A stretch of DNA of 64,000 nucleotides from Trichoderma breve. Lineage: Eukaryota > Ascomycota > Sordariomycetes > Hypocreales > Hypocreaceae. Under the pieces are notes generated by a model. That model did not search any database and was not told the origin of the DNA. It worked only from the letters and a program-made list of their open reading frames with translations. The stretch spans positions 62,001 to 126,000 of the forward strand of contig NW_026611593.1 of the NCBI RefSeq assembly GCF_028502605.1. The letters are read 5' to 3'. Position 1 is the first letter of the stretch; each line of letters begins with the position of its first letter. Position numbers and translations under genes: made by a program. Of the stretch, positions 11,052 to 21,128 are shown in pieces.

Positions 11052-12248
11052 CTACACTTGGGTACTATCGATTACAACCACACTCTTCCCCTTCATTAGC
11101 CCTGAATGCGCATCTTTGACCATTTTGGGTATTTCCCTCAAGCCGTGATAGGCATTAGTTTTAACCTTGATTCCATGCTGTACTGCGAATTCCAACATCT
11201 CTTGTGTTTGCTTGGGAGACGCCGTCAACGAGCCAACCACACAGATATCTCTAAAGATCAGTTCGCGATATGGAATCTCTACCTCAACAGGCTGTAAAAA
11301 AGTTGAATTGGTAAGCCATAAATAAATAGGATATTTCGGGATGTAAACGCATACCTGAGCAACTTGTACCATACAACCGTGCTTCCTAGTTACAGCACAT
11401 GCGAGGGCGGCTGCCGACGTGGCATCGCTCAGATTAATGGTGGCAGACACGCCTTTGTTTTGGGTAGCTTTCCAAACGTGCTTTACAGCAGAGTCGAGCC
11501 CACTTCGTACATCAACAACAACTTCCGCCCCAGATTCTCTCGACAGACTGATCCCTTCATCACGAGCATCTAGCCCGACTACTCGCAGCCCCTTGGCCTT
11601 TGCAAACTGAACGGCTAAATGGCCCAGACCGCCTCCAGACCCCACGATGCCTAACCAATCTCCTGACTTCAGTTCAGTTTGTAGCAGTGCGCGCCACACG
11701 GTGATACCAGCACAAGCCAGGGGTGCTGCGTCTGTAAAGTGCAAGGCAGCTGGGATAAGCGATGCGCTTCGGGAATCAATCAGGATGTACTCAGCAAAAG
11801 CACCATCGATTTGAAGCCCAATACCACCAGCGCGATCCGAGCAGTATTGGGGGTGTTCGCTGTTGCAATCTTCACACTGCCAACACTGATGGAAAGGGAT
11901 TCCAGCAAGAACGCGATCGCGTAAAGCAAAGTTGGTCACAGCCTCACCCTTTGCAACAACTGTGCCAACACCTTCGTGAGAACCTGTGATAGGCAGAGTT
12001 GTTCCAGCCATCTTGCCCTCTTGGACCATGGAATCAGTGTGACATAATGAGGCGACTGCAGTCTTCAGCAGAAGATCGTGTGGTCCGATGCTCTGAGGTA
12101 CAGGCACCTCACGAATAACATACGGTTCATTAAACTGAAAATGAAATGCTTTTCAGCTGTCTTTTTCTCTCTAATCAAAACGCTACATGTGTCATACCTG
12201 TAAAACCTGGCAGGCAAGCATATGCTTTGGGATCGCCTGATCTGCCAT
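11052..12248 (-). CDS. Zinc-dependent alcohol dehydrogenase (MDR family)
   Basis: This should interconvert an alcohol and an aldehyde or ketone with NAD(P). Three exons are inferred: 12248-12198, 12134-11355 and 11291-11052, giving 356 aa. The second intron (11292-11354, 63 bp) is in frame without a stop, so unspliced translation adds 21 foreign residues, ending STFLQ, before PVEVEIPY. The catalytic zinc region reads SLCHTD and GSHEGVG. The structural-zinc loop has four cysteines (HQCWQCEDCNSEHPQYC). The Rossmann motif is VGSGGGLGHLAVQFAKA. Both zinc sites are intact, which argues for a true ADH rather than a trans-acting enoyl reductase. It is divergent from the alpha/beta hydrolase across 391 bp containing cluster motifs. 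The substrate is unknown; a fatty-alcohol or aldehyde intermediate would suit the neighbours. Confidence 0.92.
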
Positions 12249-12639
12249 GATGTGAATGAGGTATAATAGGACAGTATATTTTCGCGGCGCTAAACAGCTC
12301 GAGTTTGTAATGAACGAGAATCATAATAATTCGATGAATCCGAAATTTAAAGACGGACCGTTCACAATATTGGACTAAAAGTGACTAGGAAAAACGCCGA
12401 GGGCAATAAGGCCTCGCCGTCGGATTTTTGGAAACATCCGGAGAAAGTGGAATGCGCGTGTTCCCCCGCATCTTGGTGTGCACTGAATGGCCTTAATCCC
12501 ACAATACCGTGGGGAAAGTTGCATCCTCTTCATCTATACAGCCACTCTTATATAAATGAATACGGCTAAGAGCCATTCTCACTCACGCTTTCATTAACAA
12601 AATACAGACGCAGTAGATATTGCTGCAGCCTTTACGACA
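12249..12639. promoter_or_regulatory. Bidirectional promoter, ADH / alpha-beta hydrolase
   Basis: This 391-bp divergent interval contains AAACGCCGAG at 12392-12401 and TCGCCG at 12414-12419. These match the motif family in the other promoters of region A. Confidence 0.5.
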
Positions 12640-13947
12640 ATGGCATTTTGGAACTTTGAGGCAGAATTGGGACCAACTCTGCCCAGACTGGAATCCTACT
12701 TCAATTCCAACGAGGAGTTCCGGGCTTCTTCCATTGGCCATGACGTGTCGTTTGGCATTACATGTAGCGACACACAGTCTACCCTGCTTGTGACTATCAG
12801 GGCTAGCCAAGCACTTTTAGAATGGAACAATCAACGACACACTGAATTCACTCTGGCCGCTCGGTCTGAAGACTGGAGAGAGTTTTTTTCTCCTACTCCC
12901 AAGCCTCCATATCAATCTTACTGGGGTATCTTGCGCATACTGGGTTCTGAACCTGGAGTGGGTATCTTGGGAGACGCTCAAGCCTTTGGAAGAAGTGCGA
13001 GGCTGTGGCGGCTCTTCCTTGATACAGCACGTCGACATATAGCGAACTCTAAGGCGCCAGTCACAAATGGTATCGGATACCATGAAGATCAGAAAGACGA
13101 TTCAATTGTGGGACGTTATGCATGGCTCGATTTGCCTGTTTTTGGTCGCACTAAGATCTTCTATGAGACTGCAGGAGAGGGACCAAGGCAGATCTTGTGG
13201 CTTCACACCGCCGGTGCCGATTCTCGGGAGTATCATGATCTCATGAACAACAAGAGTCTCCAAGAGCGATATACTATGTACTCATTTGACTTACCTGGTC
13301 ATGGGAGGTCATATCCAGGTCAACAGCAACTACCGCAAGGATATGCTAATGACGAAGACACCTATGTTGAGATCATACACCAAGTCATCAAGAAGTTGAG
13401 GCTCCACCAGCCCATTGTGTCCGGTGCTAGTATGGCAGGCCATGTTTGTCTTGCGGTCGCCATTCGAGCAAAAGAGCTCGGAATTGGAGGAGTTATTCCA
13501 GTGGAAGCTGCCGCTCATCTGCCTTTAGTACAGCCGCCCTATGAACTTGGCGGTCATCTCAATGAATCGGTCATAAACCCAGAGCGAGTATGTGGGATGA
13601 TTGCCCCTACAACACCCGAATTCCAGAAACGATTAATCTGGTGGATATATTCGTCGCAATCTGCTGGAATATTTCAAGGTGACCTGAAGTTCTACTTCCG
13701 TGGTTGGGATGGAAGAGGGCGAATTGAGAAGATTGATACAAAATTTTGTCCGGTGTACATGTTGACTGGTGAGTATGACTATAGCTGCAGTCCTGAGGCT
13801 AGTGGTGAAGCCGCAGCCCGAATTCCTGGCGCTCGGTTCGAGAAGATGGAACGGATGGGCCACTTTCCGATGACGGAAAACCCTCAGGAGTTTATGATCT
13901 ATTTAAACAGAGCACTCAAGTTCATAGAAGAGTCTCGTAGCCAATAA
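12640..13947 (+). CDS. Alpha/beta hydrolase with a long N-terminal extension
   Basis: This intronless gene encodes 435 aa. The hydrolase core starts near residue 160. It shows the strand and loop LWLHTAGADSREY, FDLPGHGRS, the nucleophile elbow SGASMAG with Ser264, and an acid and base at Asp380 (TGEYDYS) and His408 (RMGHFP), so the triad looks complete. Residues 1-155 are not part of a standard alpha/beta hydrolase; I do not recognise their fold. There is no signal peptide and no PTS1 (it ends RSQ), so it is probably cytosolic. Likely roles are hydrolysis of an ester, a thioester or a C-C bond in the acyl pathway. It shares a promoter with the ADH and is convergent with the enoyl-CoA hydratase. 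Confidence 0.9.
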   Translation: MAFWNFEAELGPTLPRLESYFNSNEEFRASSIGHDVSFGITCSDTQSTLLVTIRASQALLEWNNQRHTEFTLAARSEDWREFFSPTPKPPYQSYWGILRILGSEPGVGILGDAQAFGRSARLWRLFLDTARRHIANSKAPVTNGIGYHEDQKDDSIVGRYAWLDLPVFGRTKIFYETAGEGPRQILWLHTAGADSREYHDLMNNKSLQERYTMYSFDLPGHGRSYPGQQQLPQGYANDEDTYVEIIHQVIKKLRLHQPIVSGASMAGHVCLAVAIRAKELGIGGVIPVEAAAHLPLVQPPYELGGHLNESVINPERVCGMIAPTTPEFQKRLIWWIYSSQSAGIFQGDLKFYFRGWDGRGRIEKIDTKFCPVYMLTGEYDYSCSPEASGEAAARIPGARFEKMERMGHFPMTENPQEFMIYLNRALKFIEESRSQ

Positions 13948-14097
13948 AATGACCGAAGATATTCCCACGCTGGCAAATAATTAACTTATGCTGAAATTAG
14001 AGTGTGGGTGCTGAGTTCCTTAACTTCCAAGGTTAGCGTAACAGTAGGCTATACAGCGCGAACAGGACCTGTAAGTTTCTGTTCTAACAGAATGAAA

Positions 14098-14988
14098 TTA
14101 AATTTTAGCCTTTGGCTGTCTTGATACTTCACGGCTGTGGATATGGCTAATCTTTTGAAACTCTCGCAGAGCTTCCCCGTACAACTCTAGTCTCAACAAC
14201 GCAAAGACGCCCATCTTTGCTTTTCCTTTGACCTTTTCCGCCAAAGCAATTGCCCTGTCTAACATCTCTTCGGGCGGGGCAATTTCATCCACAATACCCG
14301 CTTCGAAAGCTTCCTTGCCAGTGAACTTGTGCGCTTCTAACAACACTGCCCTTGACACCTGTGGATGTAGCTTAGCACGAAGTAAAGAACCCATGCCGTC
14401 AAAATGGAGACCTAGGTTCACGGGTGGCATTGACCAAAACCCGCGTTCGGAGTTCATGATGCGATAATCATGGGCAAGAGTGAGGAGACATGCGCCGCCA
14501 AAGGTATGGCCGGTAATGAGACATATGGTAGGGAACGGGAAATCGAGAAGGGTGCGAAGTAACTAGTTTTCCGCTGTAAGAAAAAGTCCAAGATTGGGGC
14601 CAGATAGACGTACTGGATAGAAGCCATCGGTACTGGAGAAAGGGTTAACACCTCTTTCATCCAGGTCTAAGCCCTATTGCTCTTCGTTAGACAGGTAATT
14701 GATTCAATGTTAGAATTGTAAGCGGCCTACAGTTGTAAAGAATTTCGCATTACTTCCTCTCAAGATTACAGCACCCTCTGGCTCAAGCGTCTCAGCTGAT
14801 AGCTCTTGCTCAATGCGTCGATATGTGGAGATGAGGTCTTGGCACAGCTTCATAGTAAGCCGATTCTCTGGCGGCCTTTGTAGCGTGATAATAAAAATTA
14901 CTCCGCGACGCTCGACATCTAGGTAATTCATAGTGTCCATCGTGTCACAAAATGAGAGGAGCCGGAATATTTGCTTCTTTGACCGCAT
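14098..14988 (-). CDS. Enoyl-CoA hydratase/isomerase family protein
   Basis: A crotonase-fold enzyme of 260 aa. Three exons are inferred: 14988-14731, 14673-14614 and 14562-14098. Visible features are the N-terminal strand VIFIITLQRPPENRLT, the oxyanion segment ILRGSNAKFFTTGLDL, and the second motif ITGHTFGGACLLTLAHDYRI, then NLGLHFDG. A later in-frame ATG near 14940 could be the true start. The C-terminus is AKI, a weak PTS1-like tripeptide, so peroxisomal location is possible but less sure than for the oxidase. It may hydrate or isomerise the enoyl-CoA made by the oxidase. The usual second catalytic Glu is not obvious, so an isomerase or another crotonase activity is possible. Two TCGCCGA motifs lie about 91-109 bp upstream. 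Confidence 0.85.
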
Positions 14989-15984
14989 GCATACACTGGG
15001 CTACTGAAATTAATAATGCATTAGATACATCATGGGGCTAGAACATTTATACCACATGGGTATGCCATGCGAGGAAAATCGCCGACAGAATCGCCGAAGT
15101 GAAGTTTTGCCTCACTAAGTAGTATAGAACTACTAAATAACAAGTATTCCGTAGAGTACTAAAGTAGGATAAGTAAGATAGACATGGTTTATTACTTACC
15201 TTTTACCCGAACTTCTAGGCTTACGACCCTCATAGTTAATGCTCATATTTTCTCTAGTAGAGTTGGTATTGGCCCTGCCTATGCAAGGGCAGAGCCGGTG
15301 TATTTAACAAGTGAAACGTGCCAAACTTCCCGATGGACGCTTCGAGATGAGATTTAGCACTTATGCAGACATCCCGGTATCTCTCTCCATAATTTCCATT
15401 CGCACCATATATCACACCCAATCACACTGACATGGCCAACTTGGTACAGATCTTTCCAGCCCAGCCGTAAGCCGGGGGTGGTTGGGCAGCTGGGATAGCG
15501 TGTGTAAGAAGGCGCAGCCGCAGATAGAGCGAGAACGAGAGAGAGAGAACGAGTGAGAGAGAACGAACGAGAACGAGATGCGATGCGCACATCCTGTGAG
15601 CTGAAATTGGCCCTGCACTTGAACTGCGCGGTGTGTTCCTCGCCGTTGATAGGATGAGTCGCCAAAGCTAACTGCATTTAGGGTAACAGAAGTGGTTCAT
15701 GGTAGAAGTGATCATGGCTGGTTTCATCCACTACCTATGAACCCAACAATTGTTTTCTTGTGTTATGTTTGAAATGGGAACAACTCCTGGAACCTGAGTA
15801 TAAGAAGATAGAACTCGCCGTATTCATTCGCTTCTTATAGGCCACCTCTCGTTCACCGACCATTGCTTGACTTATACTAAATAAGCCCACTTCTTTGATC
15901 AGCGTTGCAATTATTCCAGGAAAATTCTGGTGCTGTCTTTCTTTACTTGTTATCTGTTTCCATAGACAGTGACATTTGTTCATC
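14989..15984. promoter_or_regulatory. Intergenic: hydratase promoter and aspartic-protease upstream region
   Basis: The left part holds two TCGCCGA copies, at 15079-15085 and 15091-15097, 12 bp apart, upstream of the hydratase start. The middle has a purine-rich GA/GAAC simple repeat. The right part is the upstream region of the aspartic protease, with isolated TCGCCG at 15640 and 15815 that may be chance. No gene is supported; the antisense open frames are low-complexity. Confidence 0.5.
15524..15580. repeat. GA-rich simple repeat
   Basis: A purine tract of imperfect GAGA and GAAC units lies in the intergenic region between the hydratase and the aspartic protease. It creates spurious Ser/Arg-rich open frames on the other strand. 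Confidence 0.85.
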
Positions 15985-17814
15985 ATGCTGGTCTCCGCGC
16001 TGAAAACACTACCCTTTGTGCTCGCGGCATTCGTTGCTGCTGGACCGCCAACAAACAATCGTATGGTCCTGCATCCTGGGATACTGAAATACCCTATCAC
16101 TGCATCCCCTGGTGCGCCTTTACGGGCCATCAATCGTCGACAAATGGGAAACAACTTGACGAATCAATTAAAGGGCACCTTTTACTCGATAGATATCGAA
16201 GTAGGCACCCCAGGTCAGCTAGTTAGCGTTTTGTTTGACACCGGTTCTTCTGAGCTGTGGGTTAACCCTAACTGCAGCAAGGCCAGCAATCCAAGTCTGT
16301 GCCAGCAGCTGGGTCACTTCGACAGCGCCAAAAGTAATACATTCAACGATACTGGTATTAAGCATGTTATCGGCTACGGAAGTGGATATGTCAACATGAC
16401 CTATGCTTATGAGGCCGTGAAAATTGGCTCTGCTAAGCTCAGGAATCAGCTCTTCGGGGTTGCCTTCGACAGTGAACCCGAAAACTATGGTATCTTTGGT
16501 GCTGGGCCGGACCTTAGGGGCTGGGATGACCCGTATCCCACTATCATTAATACGCTTGCTCAGCAGGGCTTCACAAATAGTCGAGCGTATAGTCTTGACT
16601 TGCGATCTATCGAAAGCCAGTGCGGTTCAGTTATCTTCGGGGGTATTGATACTGGCAAATTCTCTGGGCGTCTTGAAAAACGGCCCATCATTCCCGCTGA
16701 ACAGTCCCCAGACGGTGCAACCCGCTTTTGGATCTACCTTGACGGCATTACTGTCAGCATTGAGAACGGGACTGAAGTGACAGCTTTTGACAAAGTTGAT
16801 GGCCAGCCAGTACTTCTTGATAGCGGAGCCACTCTCAGTTCCCTCCCTGGTCCCATAGTCAATGAGCTGCTTAAGGGTTTCCCGTCTGCCCAAGCGAGAG
16901 GTCTACTTTACCAGGTTGATTGCCCTGTCCCTGGCTCCAATGGTTCTGTGAACTTCAAATTCGGGAATGTCATCATTAAAGTGCCATTGGAAGATTTCAT
17001 ATTGCAAGTGGATGAGAGATCCTGTGCTTTGGGCGTTCAACAGAATGACGAAATGCCTGTTTTAGGAGATACCTTTCTCCGAGCTGCCTACGTTGTCTAT
17101 GACTGGGACAACAGGAATGTTCACCTTGCCAATAGTGTAGATTGTGGTTCTCACCTGGTGGCAATTGACAAGGGACCTGATGCTGTTCGGCTTCTCACTG
17201 GTGACTGTCGAGAGACTACACCCACTGCCACTTTTATCGCTACGTCAACATCCAGCGTCGGTTACACAAACAGTACTGTACTGTCCAGCAGCTCTGATAC
17301 TGCTACTACTTTACGGTCAAATTTTACGTCAGCTGTAACTTCAACTACTTCGTACACTACTACCAGCTGCGTCTCGAATGTAGCCGGCTGTGTCGTCGGT
17401 TCCATTAGTACCGAAACGATCACATCGTTGACAACGTACTGCCCAGCTACAGTAACATCCAACGTATCTCTTACCACACCGAACTTTAACTCGGATAGCA
17501 TGTCATATACAATTAGTAACTACCCTGTGATTAGTCCGTCAGAGACACAAATTTCCTTCACAATCGCCGCTAATCGTAGCCAAAGCATGAAGACGTGGCT
17601 GATAGGATCTTTTTTAGGAAGTCCAAGTACTACAGGTAGCTCTTACGAAGCATCTGGGCCTGGAAAAGACGCCAACTCGCTGCGACCCACTAAGACCAGC
17701 AATGCAGTCTCTCAAAGCCTCCCGCCGTTCGCATCAGGGGCCGTCAATCAACGTGTGATATCCGCCATGCAAATCATAGTTTATATACTCGCGGCTGCTG
17801 TAGTTGCATTTTGA
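15985..17814 (+). CDS. GPI-anchored secreted aspartic protease (A1 family, yapsin/OpsB-like)
   Basis: A single exon encodes 609 aa, starting at the first ATG; an in-frame TTG codon lies nine bases upstream. Residues 1-19 are a signal peptide, followed by a pro-region ending near Arg-Arg 51-52. The two catalytic motifs are FDTGSSELWV (Asp85) and LDSGATLSSLP (Asp279). Cysteine pairs and many N-glycosylation sequons are present. Residues from about 410 to 560 form a Ser/Thr-rich stalk, and the last ~20 residues are hydrophobic, a GPI-attachment pattern. It should cleave proteins at the cell wall or surface. Nothing ties it to the metabolic block on its left. Confidence 0.95.
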   Translation: MLVSALKTLPFVLAAFVAAGPPTNNRMVLHPGILKYPITASPGAPLRAINRRQMGNNLTNQLKGTFYSIDIEVGTPGQLVSVLFDTGSSELWVNPNCSKASNPSLCQQLGHFDSAKSNTFNDTGIKHVIGYGSGYVNMTYAYEAVKIGSAKLRNQLFGVAFDSEPENYGIFGAGPDLRGWDDPYPTIINTLAQQGFTNSRAYSLDLRSIESQCGSVIFGGIDTGKFSGRLEKRPIIPAEQSPDGATRFWIYLDGITVSIENGTEVTAFDKVDGQPVLLDSGATLSSLPGPIVNELLKGFPSAQARGLLYQVDCPVPGSNGSVNFKFGNVIIKVPLEDFILQVDERSCALGVQQNDEMPVLGDTFLRAAYVVYDWDNRNVHLANSVDCGSHLVAIDKGPDAVRLLTGDCRETTPTATFIATSTSSVGYTNSTVLSSSSDTATTLRSNFTSAVTSTTSYTTTSCVSNVAGCVVGSISTETITSLTTYCPATVTSNVSLTTPNFNSDSMSYTISNYPVISPSETQISFTIAANRSQSMKTWLIGSFLGSPSTTGSSYEASGPGKDANSLRPTKTSNAVSQSLPPFASGAVNQRVISAMQIIVYILAAAVVAF

Positions 17815-18077
17815 ATACTCGGTAGATTCCTTAGATACCTAAAGCAGGAAGGTTGTCAATAGATAATTTTCTACAATTTATGCAAATTATGTAATACCAG
17901 TCGACGTTATCTACTAAGGAACTTGATGGTTGGCGGCGCAGGATAAAAGCTTGAGGATATTAATATAGGCTAATGTACAAAAAACTACATAAATACAAGC
18001 CGAATATATAGGAACCGGCACTATCATAACATCTTAATACGACGTCCTTATTCAGTATATACTTTATAATAAAAGAT

Positions 18078-19595
18078 TTAGTTGGGAATCGCGACATTGT
18101 TACGGATAAGGGCTGTCGCTGCTGTCATCATCTCAGGATCAGTAAGCAACAATACAGCGGTATGTGCTTGGGCTCTTCCCATGATCTCTGTCTTGTTAAA
18201 GGCAAAGTCTGTTCCAGTAAACTGCGCAAAAAGGGGTTCATGATTAGTCCCACAGGTTGCGGGGTTCTCACAAATGTTGAACAATGGCTGCAGCACCACT
18301 TTAGCTACACTCAGAAGCTTTTTTGTATTTGGGTCAATTTCTGGCTGCTGAACGAGCGATGCATCGGTGGCTGCCAGTGCACTGTCCGTTGTAACAAAAT
18401 TAGACGAGCCATATGCGTCAGTAGCAAGGAGTTCGGTCATGAAGCTTGCTAGATAAGGGTCTACCTCAAATTCTGGGTAGATAATATCGCTTGTGATGGA
18501 GTCTGCACCGTCAATGGCATCACTGACCACTTTGGCGATCGCATTGATGTCCCTATCGTAGCGTGTCCGAATGTCGCTTACAAAGCCTAGCTCTTTCTGT
18601 GTCGTGTTTTGAGGAAGATAGAAAGACAAAGACGAGTCAACAGACAACCTTCGAAACACCTCAATGGAGAGTACAAGAGGTCCATTGGAGTTGGCCGAGG
18701 CATGCCCCCCGGGCCCATGAAGCATGAGGTCAACCCCGTCCACGCCATTCTCAACCGTGTACGTCACGTTGGGATATGTTGCGTCCAGAATTGATGAAAT
18801 GGTCTTGTTAACAGTACCGATTGTTGTTCCTGAAATCCCAAGACTAATCTGCTGCTGGATAACATTAACAGCCCAATCGCTGACTTCCTCTATCAGAGCT
18901 ACAGATGAAGCTATGCCAGGTAAATCGGCCAAGTCGTGGACTGACAACATACCCTGGTACGTTGCCCTGACAGCGTCGTAATGTGTGTCCCTCTTGAAGC
19001 TTGAAAATAGGTTGAGGCGCACGTTCCCAGGTGCAAAGGCGTTGGCCGGCGCGGGATGTGCCATTAGCCAGACAGTGGCGTCATCGAATCCCCCATGCTG
19101 TTCCACAGTATTTTTACCAGCACCATTCTCTTCGTCTGGTGTTATTCGTAGTAAAATCTTGCCTGGGATATTTAACTCCACGAGGGCCTCAGCAGCAAGC
19201 CGAGAAGCTAGGACAGCATTCAACCATAGTAGGTTGTGCCCGCAGGCGTGACCAACTCCCGGAAGCGCATCAAATTCGCCAATAAAGCCGATGGTAGGAA
19301 TATCGCCATTGAAACCGTCTGGTCGATTTTCAAATTCTGCAGCAACCGCAGTGGCCATACCAAAAGCATTAGGTGTCACGTCCCACACATCGAGTGCTTG
19401 AAAATATTCAACTGTGACATCGTGGGCATGAAACTCAAGGAGGCCAAGCTCTGGATTTTCCCATATATCACGGGATATATCTCTCAGCTGAGAAAACACC
19501 GTGCTGGATATGTTTTGGAGTAGTCCTGGGAGATTGGATGTAGTATCAGCGAGGGACAAAGCCAAGCTTGAGAGCAAGACGGGGGCAATTTTCAT
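18078..19595 (-). CDS. Secreted M20-family metallopeptidase / amidohydrolase (ACY1L2-like)
   Basis: This zinc exopeptidase or amidohydrolase has 505 aa if it starts at ATG 19595; an upstream in-frame ATG at 19643 would bury the signal peptide. The chosen start gives a clean signal sequence (MKIAPVLLSSLALSLADT). The metal-binding segment reads IGEFDALPGVGHACGHN, followed by the catalytic acid segment ITPDEENGAGK. The dimerisation domain and the glycine-rich segment MLHGPGGHASANS follow. The layout fits the ACY1L2/M20D-like group, which hydrolyses N-acyl or dipeptide bonds. The frame is intronless. It is convergent with the aspartic protease, giving two extracellular peptidases tail to tail. 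Confidence 0.9.
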   Translation of the reverse strand: MKIAPVLLSSLALSLADTTSNLPGLLQNISSTVFSQLRDISRDIWENPELGLLEFHAHDVTVEYFQALDVWDVTPNAFGMATAVAAEFENRPDGFNGDIPTIGFIGEFDALPGVGHACGHNLLWLNAVLASRLAAEALVELNIPGKILLRITPDEENGAGKNTVEQHGGFDDATVWLMAHPAPANAFAPGNVRLNLFSSFKRDTHYDAVRATYQGMLSVHDLADLPGIASSVALIEEVSDWAVNVIQQQISLGISGTTIGTVNKTISSILDATYPNVTYTVENGVDGVDLMLHGPGGHASANSNGPLVLSIEVFRRLSVDSSLSFYLPQNTTQKELGFVSDIRTRYDRDINAIAKVVSDAIDGADSITSDIIYPEFEVDPYLASFMTELLATDAYGSSNFVTTDSALAATDASLVQQPEIDPNTKKLLSVAKVVLQPLFNICENPATCGTNHEPLFAQFTGTDFAFNKTEIMGRAQAHTAVLLLTDPEMMTAATALIRNNVAIPN

Positions 19596-20710
19596 CGTGC
19601 AGATCAAGGGAAAACTTGAAGGTGAATGTTGATGGGAATTCACAATACTATTGATTGTCTTGAGTATACGTTTTTATATTGCTTCGATCTTCCACATATT
19701 CACCCCCCTAGCCATTTAAGAGGTGCTAGTGCTTACTATCGGGAATATATACTGTGGGCGTGTAAATCCGACTTTGGTGGAGGTAAACCATGCTCTGCAA
19801 GTAAGGCCCGAATGCTTGAAGAATAGGGGTAGGGGCTTGTTGAGCTTGAAGAGTGTTTACGTGGCCGCCGGGGACTTTTTGCTCGTATTCTATGTGGGCG
19901 AGTCAAACTTGAACCCGGATTTGCGAGTTCCTGGTTATAACGTCATTTCCGCCGTAAATAGGGTCCTTATCTGCTAGGCCAGTTGGGTTCATGACTTGTT
20001 GAAAACAAACGGTAAATAAAGCCCAGAAGATTAATGGGGTTTATATTTCGACATTTAATAAGTTAGAGCTTTCAGTGTTTGTTGCTAAGTTGCGCCCTAA
20101 ATTGTTTAGAGGTATATTGCTAATAAAGCATGCGGGGACACCTTACGAGGGATACTACAACGCCCTTAAAGAATAGAAGCTATTTATATGGAATGTTACT
20201 AAAACTATGTAGAGATCGACAATAACGATAACGTTTCTGGTTTCAATTTGGTCTAAGACCTAATGTATAACCGAAGACATAGGCTTATTACGAAGAATGA
20301 AACAATTGGGTACTAAATACCGGCTTCGCCACAGTCTCATACTTGAGGTATTTTTTATACCAACTGAATCAAACCCAATGAAATGCTACATATGATGACA
20401 CCTGGTGAGACATCAGCTTCACTGAGTGACTGCTCATTCTTCACCCTCAATAGTTACAGCAGTTGCGGCACTTGCAATAAGCACCAGCTGATACACTATC
20501 TGCGTGAGCAGGTTGCGCAAAGAATGAGCACTTCAATCGACACATTATCTCACATACCAAGAAGGAACCATGCAGTTGCAATATATGCAAAAGGTAGTAT
20601 AGTCTTTATATCATTGACCAGGTGTTCAAATGGTAATACACCTCCCCCACGTACCATTTAGCACGAGAATTGAAACCGGTTCAAGATTCCTCAATTAGCT
20701 CTCCTCGCGT

Positions 20711-20962
20711 TTATCCGCTGCAACGTTGAATTCCTGAGATAGATAAACGCCAGTAATACTTATCCCGGGCTAAGGCTACTTTGTACTCAGACGTCGTCTG
20801 AATAGTCTGTTGCTCATGAATGACATTGATGAGTATCCCATTTGGATGATTGACAATGACGATAAATTCGCCTCCGGGTGCGTTCTTACTTTCACCAACA
20901 TACTTGGCTTCATTGATATGCGATGTCTCTACTAAATCTTCTAGCCTGTTGGAAAACTTCAA
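20711..20962 (-). pseudogene. Remnant of a VOC (glyoxalase/dioxygenase-like) gene
   Basis: The open segment has no ATG. It reads like the C-terminal part of a VOC-superfamily protein: RLEDLVETSHINEAKYVGES, then APGGEFIVIVNHPNGILIN and VIHEQQT, the usual GGG-x-V-x(2)-DP-x-G-x-P-x(2)-L core with changes. Sequence immediately upstream has stops in all frames and no intact N-terminal half. I take it as a decayed fragment; an unspliced 3' exon of an unseen gene is possible. Confidence 0.45.
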
Positions 20963-21128
20963 AACCGCCTCTGGGAAAGCTTATAGGCCTCCTTTGCGCA
21001 AATATAACAGATTCTTGCTAGTGCTGTAGAACCATGTTTCTATTTAATAGATTCTAGCAGCTTGTATACCAAAATACGGCAATCTCGTTGAGATGGATCT
21101 GCTAATATCGGGTAGGTACCATCTTTAC

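Noticed and set aside
11052..12248. Could the alcohol dehydrogenase be the trans-acting enoyl reductase of the PKS-NRPS?
   Set aside because: It keeps both catalytic and structural zinc ligands, which trans-ERs of this family lack, and it sits over 32 kb away inside another gene block.
15354..15677. Ser/Arg-rich minus-strand frame of 107 codons
   Set aside because: It is produced by the GA simple repeat and has no domain.
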